Assembly (NCBI GenBank): GCA_039619475.1
Contig: CM077115.1
Span: 588,963,643 to 589,027,642, forward strand
Reading direction: 5' to 3'
DNA from: Icerya purchasi
Taxonomy: Eukaryota > Arthropoda > Insecta > Hemiptera > Monophlebidae
DNA length: 64,000 bases
The position numbers and the translations under genes were made by a program. This document shows, piece after piece, positions 23,401-39,207 of the stretch (the first letter of the stretch is position 1; each line of letters opens with the position of its first letter). The notes under the pieces are model-generated. The model had not been told where the DNA came from and made no database searches. It worked only from the letters and a program-made list of their open reading frames with translations.

Positions 23401-26400
23401 TAACCTGAAACCCACACCATAACCAACACTACTAACCTTTACTTCCTCAAAACATACTACATTTAACCTGAAACCCACACCATAACCAACACTACTAACC
23501 TTTACTTCCTCAAAACATACTACATTTAACCTGAAACCCACACCATAACCAACACTACTAACCTTTACTTCCTCAAAACATACTACATTTAACCTGAAAC
23601 CCACACCATAACCAACACTACTAACCTTTACTTCCTCAAAACATACTACATTTAACCTGAAACCCACACCATAACCAACACTACTAACCTTTACTTCCTC
23701 AAAACATACTACATTTAACCTGAAACCCACACCATAACCAACACTACAACCTTTACTTCCTCAAAACATACTACATTTAACCTGAAACCCACACCATAAC
23801 CAACACTACTAACCTTTACTTCCTCAAAACATACTACATTTAACCTGAAACCCACACCATAACCAACACTACTAACCTTTACTTCCTCAAAACATACTAC
23901 ATTTAACCTGAAACCCACACCATAACCAACACTACTAACCTTTACTTCCTCAAAACATACTACATTTAACCTGAAACCCACACCATAACCAACACTACTA
24001 ACCTTTACTTCCTCAAAACATACTACATTTAACCTGAAACCCACACCATAACCAACACTACTAACCTTTACTTCCTCAAAACATACTACATTTAACCTGA
24101 AACCCACACCATAACCAACACTACTAACCTTTACTTCCTCAAAACATACTACATTTAACCTGAAACCCACACCATAACCAACACTACTAACCTTTACTTC
24201 CTCAAAACATACTACATTTAACCTGAAACCCACACCATAACCAACACTACTAACCTTTACTTCCTCAAAACATACTACATTTAACCTGAAACCCACACCA
24301 TAACCAACACTACTAACCTTTACTTCCTCAAAACATACTACATTTAACCTGAAACCCACACCATAACCAACACTACTAACCTTTACTTCCTCAAAACATA
24401 CTACATTTAACCTGAAACCCACACCATAACCAACACTACTAACCTTTACTTCCTCAAAACATACTACATTTAACCTGAAACCCACACCATAACCAACACT
24501 ACTAACCTTTACTTCCTCAAAACATACTACATTTAACCTGAAACCCACACCATAACCAACACTACTAACCTTTACTTCCTCAAAACATACTACATTTAAC
24601 CTGAAACCCACACCATAACCAACACTACTAACCTTTACTTCCTCAAAACATACTACATTTAACCTGAAACCCACACCATAACCAACACTACTAACCTTTA
24701 CTTCCTCAAAACATACTACATTTAACCTGAAACCCACACCATAACCAACACTACTAACCTTTACTTCCTCAAAACATACTACATTTAACCTGAAACCCAC
24801 ACCATAACCAACACTACTAACCTTTACTTCCTCAAAACATACTACATTTAACCTGAAACCCACACCATAACCAACACTACTAACCTTTACTTCCTCAAAA
24901 CATACTACATTTAACCTGAAACCCACACCATAACCAACACTACTAACCTTTACTTCCTCAAAACATACTACATTTAACCTGAAACCCACACCATAACCAA
25001 CACTACTAACCTTTACTTCCTCAAAACATACTACATTTAACCTGAAACCCACACCATAACCAACACTACTAACCTTTACTTCCTCAAAACATACTACATT
25101 TAACCTGAAACCCACACCATAACCAACACTACTAACCTTTACTTCCTCAAAACATACTACATTTAACCTGAAACCCACACCATAACCAACACTACTAACC
25201 TTTACTTCCTCAAAACATACTACATTTAACCTGAATCCCACACCATAACCAACACTACTAACCTTTACTTCCTCAAAACATACTACATTTAACCTGAAAC
25301 CCACACCATAACCAACACTACTAACCTTTACTTCCTCAAAACATACTACATTTAACCTGAAACCCACACCATAACCAACACTACTAACCTTTACTTCCTC
25401 AAAACATACTACATTTAACCTGAAACCCACACCATAACCAACACTACTAACCTTTACTTCCTCAAAACATACTACATTTAACCTGAAACCCACACCATAA
25501 CCAACACTACTAACCTTTACTTCCTCAAAACATACTACATTTAACCTGAAACCCACACCATAACCAACACTACTAACCTTTACTTCCTCAAAACATACTA
25601 CATTTAACCTGAAACCCACACCATAACCAACACTACTAACCTTTACTTCCTCAAAACATACTACATTTAACCTGAAACCCACACCATAACCAACACTACT
25701 AACCTTTACTTCCTCAAAACATACTACATTTAACCTGAACCCACACCATAACCAACACTACTAACCTTTACTTCCTCAAAACATACTACATTTAACCTGA
25801 AACCCACACCATAACCAACACTACTAACCTTTACTTCCTCAAAACATACTACATTTAACCTGAAACCCACACCATAACCAACACTACTAACCTTTACTTC
25901 CTCAAAACATACTACATTTAACCTGAAACCCACACCATAACCAACACTACTAACCTTTACTTCCTCAAAACATACTACATTTAACCTGAAACCCACACCA
26001 TAACCAACACTACTAACCTTTACTTCCTCAAAACATACTACATTTAACCTGAAACCCACACCATAACCAACACTACTAACCTTTACTTCCTCAAAACATA
26101 CTACATTTAACCTGAAACCCACACCATAACCAACACTACTAACCTTTACTTCCTCAAAACATACTACATTTAACCTGAAACCCACACCATAACCAACACT
26201 ACTAACCTTTACTTCCTCAAAACATACTACATTTAACCTGAAACCCACACCATAACCAACACTACTAACCTTTACTTCCTCAAAACATACTACATTTAAC
26301 CTGAAACCCACACCATAACCAACACTACTAACCTTTACTTCCTCAAAACATACTACATTTAACCTGAAACCCACACCATAACCAACACTACTAACCTTTA

Positions 26401-29400
26401 CTTCCTCAAAACATACTACATTTAACCTGAAACCCACACCATAACCAACACTACTAACCTTTACTTCCTCAAAACATACTACATTTAACCTGAAACCCAC
26501 ACCATAACCAACACTACTAACCTTTACTTCCTCAAAACATACTACATTTAACCTGAAACCCACACCATAACCAACACTACTAACCTTTACTTCCTCAAAA
26601 CATACTACATTTAACCTGAAACCCACACCATAACCAACACTACTAACCTTTACTTCCTCAAAACATACTACATTTAACCTGAAACCCACACCATAACCAA
26701 CACTACTAACCTTTACTTCCTCAAAACATACTACATTTAACCTGAAACCCACACCATAACCAACACTACTAACCTTTACTTCCTCAAAACATACTACATT
26801 TAACCTGAAACCCACACCATAACCAACACTACTAACCTTTACTTCCTCAAAACATACTACATTTAACCTGAAACCCACACCATAACCAACACTACTAACC
26901 TTTACTTCCTCAAAACATACTACATTTAACCTGAAACCCACACCATAACCAACACTACTAACCTTTACTTCCTCAAAACATACTACATTTAACCTGAAAC
27001 CCACACCATAACCAACACTACTAACCTTTACTTCCTCAAAACATACTACATTTAACCTGAAACCCACACCATAACCAACACTACTAACCTTTACTTCCTC
27101 AAAACATACTACATTTAACCTGAAACCCTCAAAACATACTACATTTAACCTGAAACCACACCATAACCAATCATTTAACCTGAAACCCACACCATACCAA
27201 ACACCAACAACTTAACTTCCTCAAAACATACTACATTTAAAACCTGAAACCCACCACCATAACCAACACTACTAACCTTACTATCCTCAAAACATACTAC
27301 ATTTACCTGAAACCCACACCATAACCAACACTACTAACCTTGACTTCCTCAAAACATACTACATTTAACCTGAACCCCACACCATAACCAAACACTACTA
27401 ACCTTTACTTCCCTCAAAACATACTACATTTAACCTGAAACCCACACCATAACCAACACTACTAACCTTTACTTCCTCAAAACATACTACATTTAACCTG
27501 AACCCACACCATAACCAACACTACTAACCTTTACTTCCTCAAAACATACTACATTTAACCTGAAACCCACACCATAACCAACACTACTAACCTTTACTTC
27601 CTCAAAACATACTACATTTAACCTGAAACCCACACCATAACCAACACTACTAACCTTTACTTCCTCAAAACATACTACATTTAACCTGAAACCCACACCA
27701 TAACCAACACTACTAACCTTTACTTCCTCAAAACATACTACATTTAACCTGAAACCCACACCATAACCAACACTACTAACCTTTACTTTCCTCAAAAACA
27801 TACTACATTTAACCTGAAACCCACACCATAACCAACACTACTAACCTTTACTTCCTCAAAACATACTACATTTAACCTGAAACCCACACCATAACCAACA
27901 CTACTAACCTTTACTTCCTCAAAACATACTACATTTAACCTGAAACCCACACCATAACCAACACTACTAACCTTTACTTCCTCAAAACATACTACATTTA
28001 CCTGAAACCCACACCATAACCAACACTACTAACCTTTACTTCCTCAAAACATACTACATTTAACCTGAAACCCACACCATAACCAACACTACTAACCTTT
28101 ACTTCCTCAAAACATACTACATTTAACCTGAAACCCACACCATAACCAACACTACTAACCTTTACTTCCTCAAAACATACTACATTTAACCTGAAACCCA
28201 CACCATAACCAACACTACTAACCTTTACTTCCTCAAAACATACTACATTTAACCTGAAACCCACACCATAACCAACACTACTAACCTTTACTTCCTCAAA
28301 ACATACTACATTTAACCTGAAACCCACACCATAACCAACACTACTAACCTTTACTTCCTCAAAACATACTACATTTAACCTGAAACCCACACCATAACCA
28401 ACACTACTAACCTTTACTTCCTCAAAACATACTACATTTAACCTGAAACCCACACCATAACCAACACTACTAACCTTTACTTCCTCAAAACATACTACAT
28501 TTAACCTGAAACCCACACCATAACCAACACTACTAACCTTTACTTCCTCAAAACATACTACATTTAACCTGAAACCCACACCATAACCAACACTACTAAC
28601 CTTTACTTCCTCAAAACATACTACATTTAACCTGAAACCCACACCATAACCAACACTACTAACCTTTACTTCCTCAAAACATACTACATTTAACCTGAAA
28701 CCCACACCATAACCAACACTACTAACCTTTACTTCCTCAAAACATACTACATTTAACCTGAAACCCACACCATAACCAACACTACTAACCTTTACTTCCT
28801 CAAAACATACTACATTTAACCTGAAACCCACACCATAACCAACACTACTAACCTTTACTTCCTCAAAACATACTACATTTAACCTGAAACCCACACCATA
28901 ACCAACACTACTAACCTTTACTTCCTCAAAACATACTACATTTAACCTGAAACCCACACCATAACCAACACTACTAACCTTTACTTCCTCAAAACATACT
29001 ACATTTAACCTGAAACCCACACCATAACCAACACTACTAACCTTTACTTCCTCAAAACATACTACATTTAACCTGAAACCCACACCATAACCAACACTAC
29101 TAACCTTTACTTCCTCAAAACATACTACATTTAACCTGAAACCCACACCATAACCAACACTACTAACCTTTACTTCCTCAAAACATACTACATTTAACCT
29201 GAAACCCACACCATAACCAACACTACTAACCTTTACTTCCTCAAAACATACTACATTTAACCTGAAACCCACACCATAACCAACACTACTAACCTTTACT
29301 TCCTCAAAACATACTACATTTAACCTGAAACCCACACCATAACCAACACTACTAACCTTTACTTCCTCAAAACATACTACATTTAACCTGAAACCCACAC

Positions 29401-32400
29401 CATAACCAACACTACTAACCTTTACTTCCTCAAAACATACTACATTTAACCTGAAACCCACACCATAACCAACACTACTAACCTTTACTTCCTCAAAACA
29501 TACTACATTTAACCTGAAACCCACACCATAACCAACACTACTAACCTTTACTTCCTCAAAACATACTACATTTAACCTGAAACCCACACCATAACCAACA
29601 CTACTAACCTTTACTTCCTCAAAACATACTACATTTAACCTGAAACCCACACCATAACCAACACTACTAACCTTTACTTCCTCAAAACATACTACATTTA
29701 ACCTGAAACCCACACCATAACCAACACTACTAACCTTTACTTCCTCAAAACATACTACATTTAACCTGAAACCCACACCATAACCAACACTACTAACCTT
29801 TACTTCCTCAAAACATACTACATTTAACCTGAAACCCACACCATAACCAACACTACTAACCTTTACTTCCTCAAAACATACTACATTTAACCTGAAACCC
29901 ACACCATAACCAACACTACTAACCTTTACTTCCTCAAAACATACTACATTTAACCTGAAACCCACACCATAACCAACACTACTAACCTTTACTTCCTCAA
30001 AACATACTACATTTAACCTGAAACCCACACCATAACCAACACTACTAACCTTTACTTCCTCAAAACATACTACATTTAACCTGAAACCCACACCATAACC
30101 AACACTACTAACCTTTACTTCCTCAAAACATACTACATTTAACCTGAAACCCACACCATAACCAACACTACTAACCTTTACTTCCTCAAAACATACTACA
30201 TTTAACCTGAAACCCACACCATAACCAACACTACTAACCTTTACTTCCTCAAAACATACTACATTTAACCTGAAACCCACACCATAACCAACACTACTAA
30301 CCTTTACTTCCTCAAAACATACTACATTTAACCTGAAACCCACACCATAACCAACACTACTAACCTTTACTTCCTCAAAACATACTACATTTAACCTGAA
30401 ACCCACACCATAACCAACACTACTAACCTTTACTTCCTCAAAACATACTACATTTAACCTGAAACCCACACCATAACCAACACTACTAACCTTTACTTCC
30501 TCAAAACATACTACATTTAACCTGAAACCCACACCATAACCAACACTACTAACCTTTACTTCCTCAAAACATACTACATTTAACCTGAAACCCACACCAT
30601 AACCAACACTACTAACCTTTACTTCCTCAAAACATACTACATTTAACCTGAAACCCACACCATAACCAACACTACTAACCTTTACTTCCTCAAAACATAC
30701 TACATTTAACCTGAAACCCACACCATAACCAACACTACTAACCTTTACTTCCTCAAAACATACTACATTTAACCTGAAACCCACACCATAACCAACACTA
30801 CTAACCTTTACTTCCTCAAAACATACTACATTTAACCTGAAACCCACACCATAACCAACACTACTAACCTTTACTTCCTCAAAACATACTACATTTAACC
30901 TGAAACCCACACCATAACCAACACTACTAACCTTTACTTCCTCAAAACATACTACATTTAACCTGAAACCCACACCATAACCAACACTACTAACCTTTAC
31001 TTCCTCAAAACATACTACATTTAACCTGAAACCCACACCATAACCAACACTACTAACCTTTACTTCCTCAAAACATACTACATTTAACCTGAAACCCACA
31101 CCATAACCAACACTACTAACCTTTACTTCCTCAAAACATACTACATTTAACCTGAAACCCACACCATAACCAACACTACTAACCTTTACTTCCTCAAAAC
31201 ATACTACATTTAACCTGAAACCCACACCATAACCAACACTACTAACCTTTACTTCCTCAAAACATACTACATTTAACCTGAAACCCACACCATAACCAAC
31301 ACTACTAACCTTTACTTCCTCAAAACATACTACATTTAACCTGAAACCCACACCATAACCAACACTACTAACCTTTACTTCCTCAAAACATACTACATTT
31401 AACCTGAAACCCACACCATAACCAACACTACTAACCTTTACTTCCTCAAAACATACTACATTTAACCTGAAACCCACACCATAACCAACACTACTAACCT
31501 TTACTTCCTCAAAACATACTACATTTAACCTGAAACCCACACCATAACCAACACTACTAACCTTTACTTCCTCAAAACATACTACATTTAACCTGAAACC
31601 CACACCATAACCAACACTACTAACCTTTACTTCCTCAAAACATACTACATTTAACCTGAAACCCACACCATAACCAACACTACTAACCTTTACTTCCTCA
31701 AAACATACTACATTTAACCTGAAACCCACACCATAACCAACACTACTAACCTTTACTTCCTCAAAACATACTACATTTAACCTGAAACCCACACCATAAC
31801 CAACACTACTAACCTTTACTTCCTCAAAACATACTACATTTAACCTGAAACCCACACCATAACCAACACTACTAACCTTTACTTCCTCAAAACATACTAC
31901 ATTTAACCTGAAACCCACACCATAACCAACACTACTAACCTTTACTTCCTCAAAACATACTACATTTAACCTGAAACCCACACCATAACCAACACTACTA
32001 ACCTTTACTTCCTCAAAACATACTACATTTAACCTGAAACCCACACCATAACCAACACTACTAACCTTTACTTCCTCAAAACATACTACATTTAACCTGA
32101 AACCCACACCATAACCAACACTACTAACCTTTACTTCCTCAAAACATACTACATTTAACCTGAAACCCACACCATAACCAACACTACTAACCTTTACTTC
32201 CTCAAAACATACTACATTTAACCTGAAACCCACACCATAACCAACACTACTAACCTTTACTTCCTCAAAACATACTACATTTAACCTGAAACCCACACCA
32301 TAACCAACACTACTAACCTTTACTTCCTCAAAACATACTACATTTAACCTGAAACCCACACCATAACCAACACTACTAACCTTTACTTCCTCAAAACATA

Positions 32401-35400
32401 CTACATTTAACCTGAAACCCACACCATAACCAACACTACTAACCTTTACTTCCTCAAAACATACTACATTTAACCTGAAACCCACACCATAACCAACACT
32501 ACTAACCTTTACTTCCTCAAAACATACTACATTTAACCTGAAACCCACACCATAACCAACACTACTAACCTTTACTTCCTCAAAACATACTACATTTAAC
32601 CTGAAACCCACACCATAACCAACACTACTAACCTTTACTTCCTCAAAACATACTACATTTAACCTGAAACCCACACCATAACCAACACTACTAACCTTTA
32701 CTTCCTCAAAACATACTACATTTAACCTGAAACCCACACCATAACCAACACTACTAACCTTTACTTCCTCAAAACATACTACATTTAACCTGAAACCCAC
32801 ACCATAACCAACACTACTAACCTTTACTTCCTCAAAACATACTACATTTAACCTGAAACCCACACCATAACCAACACTACTAACCTTTACTTCCTCAAAA
32901 CATACTACATTTAACCTGAAACCCACACCATAACCAACACTACTAACCTTTACTTCCTCAAAACATACTACATTTAACCTGAAACCCACACCATAACCAA
33001 CACTACTAACCTTTACTTCCTCAAAACATACTACATTTAACCTGAAACCCACACCATAACCAACACTACTAACCTTTACTTCCTCAAAACATACTACATT
33101 TAACCTGAAACCCACACCATAACCAACACTACTAACCTTTACTTCCTCAAAACATACTACATTTAACCTGAAACCCACACCATAACCAACACTACTAACC
33201 TTTACTTCCTCAAAACATACTACATTTAACCTGAAACCCACACCATAACCAACACTACTAACCTTTACTTCCTCAAAACATACTACATTTAACCTGAAAC
33301 CCACACCATAACCAACACTACTAACCTTTACTTCCTCAAAACATACTACATTTAACCTGAAACCCACACCATAACCAACACTACTAACCTTTACTTCCTC
33401 AAAACATACTACATTTAACCTGAAACCCACACCATAACCAACACTACTAACCTTTACTTCCTCAAAACATACTACATTTAACCTGAAACCCACACCATAA
33501 CCAACACTACTAACCTTTACTTCCTCAAAACATACTACATTTAACCTGAAACCCACACCATAACCAACACTACTAACCTTTACTTCCTCAAAACATACTA
33601 CATTTAACCTGAAACCCACACCATAACCAACACTACTAACCTTTACTTCCTCAAAACATACTACATTTAACCTGAAACCCACACCATAACCAACACTACT
33701 AACCTTTACTTCCTCAAAACATACTACATTTAACCTGAAACCCACACCATAACCAACACTACTAACCTTTACTTCCTCAAAACATACTACATTTAACCTG
33801 AAACCCACACCATAACCAACACTACTAACCTTTACTTCCTCAAAACATACTACATTTAACCTGAAACCCACACCATAACCAACACTACTAACCTTTACTT
33901 CCTCAAAACATACTACATTTAACCTGAAACCCACACCATAACCAACACTACTAACCTTTACTTCCTCAAAACATACTACATTTAACCTGAAACCCACACC
34001 ATAACCAACACTACTAACCTTTACTTCCTCAAAACATACTACATTTAACCTGAAACCCACACCATAACCAACACTACTAACCTTTACTTCCTCAAAACAT
34101 ACTACATTTAACCTGAAACCCACACCATAACCAACACTACTAACCTTTACTTCCTCAAAACATACTACATTTAACCTGAAACCCACACCATAACCAACAC
34201 TACTAACCTTTACTTCCTCAAAACATACTACATTTAACCTGAAACCCACACCATAACCAACACTACTAACCTTTACTTCCTCAAAACATACTACATTTAA
34301 CCTGAAACCCACACCATAACCAACACTACTAACCTTTACTTCCTCAAAACATACTACATTTAACCTGAAACCCACACCATAACCAACACTACTAACCTTT
34401 ACTTCCTCAAAACATACTACATTTAACCTGAAACCCACACCATAACCAACACTACTAACCTTTACTTCCTCAAAACATACTACATTTAACCTGAAACCCA
34501 CACCATAACCAACACTACTAACCTTTACTTCCTCAAAACATACTACATTTAACCTGAAACCCACACCATAACCAACACTACTAACCTTTACTTCCTCAAA
34601 ACATACTACATTTAACCTGAAACCCACACCATAACCAACACTACTAACCTTTACTTCCTCAAAACATACTACATTTAACCTGAAACCCACACCATAACCA
34701 ACACTACTAACCTTTACTTCCTCAAAACATACTACATTTAACCTGAAACCCACACCATAACCAACACTACTAACCTTTACTTCCTCAAAACATACTACAT
34801 TTAACCTGAAACCCACACCATAACCAACACTACTAACCTTTACTTCCTCAAAACATACTACATTTAACCTGAAACCCACACCATAACCAACACTACTAAC
34901 CTTTACTTCCTCAAAACATACTACATTTAACCTGAAACCCACACCATAACCAACACTACTAACCTTTACTTCCTCAAAACATACTACATTTAACCTGAAA
35001 CCCACACCATAACCAACACTACTAACCTTTACTTCCTCAAAACATACTACATTTAACCTGAAACCCACACCATAACCAACACTACTAACCTTTACTTCCT
35101 CAAAACATACTACATTTAACCTGAAACCCACACCATAACCAACACTACTAACCTTTACTTCCTCAAAACATACTACATTTAACCTGAAACCCACACCATA
35201 ACCAACACTACTAACCTTTACTTCCTCAAAACATACTACATTTAACCTGAAACCCACACCATAACCAACACTACTAACCTTTACTTCCTCAAAACATACT
35301 ACATTTAACCTGAAACCCACACCATAACCAACACTACTAACCTTTACTTCCTCAAAACATACTACATTTAACCTGAAACCCACACCATAACCAACACTAC

Positions 35401-38400
35401 TAACCTTTACTTCCTCAAAACATACTACATTTAACCTGAAACCCACACCATAACCAACACTACTAACCTTTACTTCCTCAAAACATACTACATTTAACCT
35501 GAAACCCACACCATAACCAACACTACTAACCTTTACTTCCTCAAAACATACTACATTTAACCTGAAACCCACACCATAACCAACACTACTAACCTTTACT
35601 TCCTCAAAACATACTACATTTAACCTGAAACCCACACCATAACCAACACTACTAACCTTTACTTCCTCAAAACATACTACATTTAACCTGAAACCCACAC
35701 CATAACCAACACTACTAACCTTTACTTCCTCAAAACATACTACATTTAACCTGAAACCCACACCATAACCAACACTACTAACCTTTACTTCCTCAAAACA
35801 TACTACATTTAACCTGAAACCCACACCATAACCAACACTACTAACCTTTACTTCCTCAAAACATACTACATTTAACCTGAAACCCACACCATAACCAACA
35901 CTACTAACCTTTACTTCCTCAAAACATACTACATTTAACCTGAAACCCACACCATAACCAACACTACTAACCTTTACTTCCTCAAAACATACTACATTTA
36001 ACCTGAAACCCACACCATAACCAACACTACTAACCTTTACTTCCTCAAAACATACTACATTTAACCTGAAACCCACACCATAACCAACACTACTAACCTT
36101 TACTTCCTCAAAACATACTACATTTAACCTGAAACCCACACCATAACCAACACTACTAACCTTTACTTCCTCAAAACATACTACATTTAACCTGAAACCC
36201 ACACCATAACCAACACTACTAACCTTTACTTCCTCAAAACATACTACATTTAACCTGAAACCCACACCATAACCAACACTACTAACCTTTACTTCCTCAA
36301 AACATACTACATTTAACCTGAAACCCACACCATAACCAACACTACTAACCTTTACTTCCTCAAAACATACTACATTTAACCTGAAACCCACACCATAACC
36401 AACACTACTAACCTTTACTTCCTCAAAACATACTACATTTAACCTGAAACCCACACCATAACCAACACTACTAACCTTTACTTCCTCAAAACATACTACA
36501 TTTAACCTGAAACCCACACCATAACCAACACTACTAACCTTTACTTCCTCAAAACATACTACATTTAACCTGAAACCCACACCATAACCAACACTACTAA
36601 CCTTTACTTCCTCAAAACATACTACATTTAACCTGAAACCCACACCATAACCAACACTACTAACCTTTACTTCCTCAAAACATACTACATTTAACCTGAA
36701 ACCCACACCATAACCAACACTACTAACCTTTACTTCCTCAAAACATACTACATTTAACCTGAAACCCACACCATAACCAACACTACTAACCTTTACTTCC
36801 TCAAAACATACTACATTTAACCTGAAACCCACACCATAACCAACACTACTAACCTTTACTTCCTCAAAACATACTACATTTAACCTGAAACCCACACCAT
36901 AACCAACACTACTAACCTTTACTTCCTCAAAACATACTACATTTAACCTGAAACCCACACCATAACCAACACTACTAACCTTTACTTCCTCAAAACATAC
37001 TACATTTAACCTGAAACCCACACCATAACCAACACTACTAACCTTTACTTCCTCAAAACATACTACATTTAACCTGAAACCCACACCATAACCAACACTA
37101 CTAACCTTTACTTCCTCAAAACATACTACATTTAACCTGAAACCCACACCATAACCAACACTACTAACCTTTACTTCCTCAAAACATACTACATTTAACC
37201 TGAAACCCACACCATAACCAACACTACTAACCTTTACTTCCTCAAAACATACTACATTTAACCTGAAACCCACACCATAACCAACACTACTAACCTTTAC
37301 TTCCTCAAAACATACTACATTTAACCTGAAACCCACACCATAACCAACACTACTAACCTTTACTTCCTCAAAACATACTACATTTAACCTGAAACCCACA
37401 CCATAACCAACACTACTAACCTTTACTTCCTCAAAACATACTACATTTAACCTGAAACCCACACCATAACCAACACTACTAACCTTTACTTCCTCAAAAC
37501 ATACTACATTTAACCTGAAACCCACACCATAACCAACACTACTAACCTTTACTTCCTCAAAACATACTACATTTAACCTGAAACCCACACCATAACCAAC
37601 ACTACTAACCTTTACTTCCTCAAAACATACTACATTTAACCTGAAACCCACACCATAACCAACACTACTAACCTTTACTTCCTCAAAACATACTACATTT
37701 AACCTGAAACCCACACCATAACCAACACTACTAACCTTTACTTCCTCAAAACATACTACATTTAACCTGAAACCCACACCATAACCAACACTACTAACCT
37801 TTACTTCCTCAAAACATACTACATTTAACCTGAAACCCACACCATAACCAACACTACTAACCTTTACTTCCTCAAAACATACTACATTTAACCTGAAACC
37901 CACACCATAACCAACACTACTAACCTTTACTTCCTCAAAACATACTACATTTAACCTGAAACCCACACCATAACCAACACTACTAACCTTTACTTCCTCA
38001 AAACATACTACATTTAACCTGAAACCCACACCATAACCAACACTACTAACCTTTACTTCCTCAAAACATACTACATTTAACCTGAAACCCACACCATAAC
38101 CAACACTACTAACCTTTACTTCCTCAAAACATACTACATTTAACCTGAAACCCACACCATAACCAACACTACTAACCTTTACTTCCTCAAAACATACTAC
38201 ATTTAACCTGAAACCCACACCATAACCAACACTACTAACCTTTACTTCCTCAAAACATACTACATTTAACCTGAAACCCACACCATAACCAACACTACTA
38301 ACCTTTACTTCCTCAAAACATACTACATTTAACCTGAAACCCACACCATAACCAACACTACTAACCTTTACTTCCTCAAAACATACTACATTTAACCTGA

Positions 38401-39207
38401 AACCCACACCATAACCAACACTACTAACCTTTACTTCCTCAAAACATACTACATTTAACCTGAAACCCACACCATAACCAACACTACTAACCTTTACTTC
38501 CTCAAAACATACTACATTTAACCTGAAACCCACACCATAACCAACACTACTAACCTTTACTTCCTCAAAACATACTACATTTAACCTGAAACCCACACCA
38601 TAACCAACACTACTAACCTTTACTTCCTCAAAACATACTACATTTAACCTGAAACCCACACCATAACCAACACTACTAACCTTTACTTCCTCAAAACATA
38701 CTACATTTAACCTGAAACCCACACCATAACCAACACTACTAACCTTTACTTCCTCAAAACATACTACATTTAACCTGAAACCCACACCATAACCAACACT
38801 ACTAACCTTTACTTCCTCAAAACATACTACATTTAACCTGAAACCCACACCATAACCAACACTACTAACCTTTACTTCCTCAAAACATACTACATTTAAC
38901 CTGAAACCCACACCATAACCAACACTACTAACCTTTACTTCCTCAAAACATACTACATTTAACCTGAAACCCACACCATAACCAACACTACTAACCTTTA
39001 CTTCCTCAAAACATACTACATTTAACCTGAAACCCACACCATAACCAACACTACTAACCTTTACTTCCTCAAAACATACTACATTTAACCTGAAACCCAC
39101 ACCATAACCAACACTACTAACCTTTACTTCCTCAAAACATACTACATTTAACCTGAAACCCACACCATAACCAACACTACTAACCTTTACTTCCTCAAAA
39201 CATATTA
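20440..39207. repeat. 63-bp satellite array, about 298 head-to-tail copies
   Basis: A single 63-bp unit repeats without inversion for 18.8 kb. By hand count the plus-strand monomer has 25 A, 22 C, 15 T and 1 G, so G is almost absent from one strand. Each monomer contains three TAACC pentamers (AACCTGAAACCC, CCATAACCAAC, CTACTAACC). Copies in 22,850-27,120 and 27,998-39,207 look identical apart from rare changes such as A to T at 25236. Copies at 20,440-22,810 and 27,121-27,800 carry many one- or two-base indels and a few truncated units. The right edge is abrupt at about 39207 (CATATTACGG). The unit length divisible by three leaves one minus-strand frame open; no start context or codon bias suggests a gene. 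Confidence 0.98.

Noticed and set aside
27998..39163. A 3,721-codon minus-strand open frame, with shorter ones at 22810-27190
   Set aside because: It is only the 63-bp satellite read in a frame without stops. The period is a multiple of three, all codons repeat exactly, and indels elsewhere in the array break it without any sign of selection.
20440..39207. CRISPR array
   Set aside because: There are no variable spacers between repeats; units are directly contiguous and identical. The context is eukaryotic.
20440..39207. Canonical insect telomere (TTAGG)n
   Set aside because: The pentamer occurs only as isolated TAACC inside a 63-bp unit, never in uninterrupted tandem, and the array ends in internal sequence on its right side.
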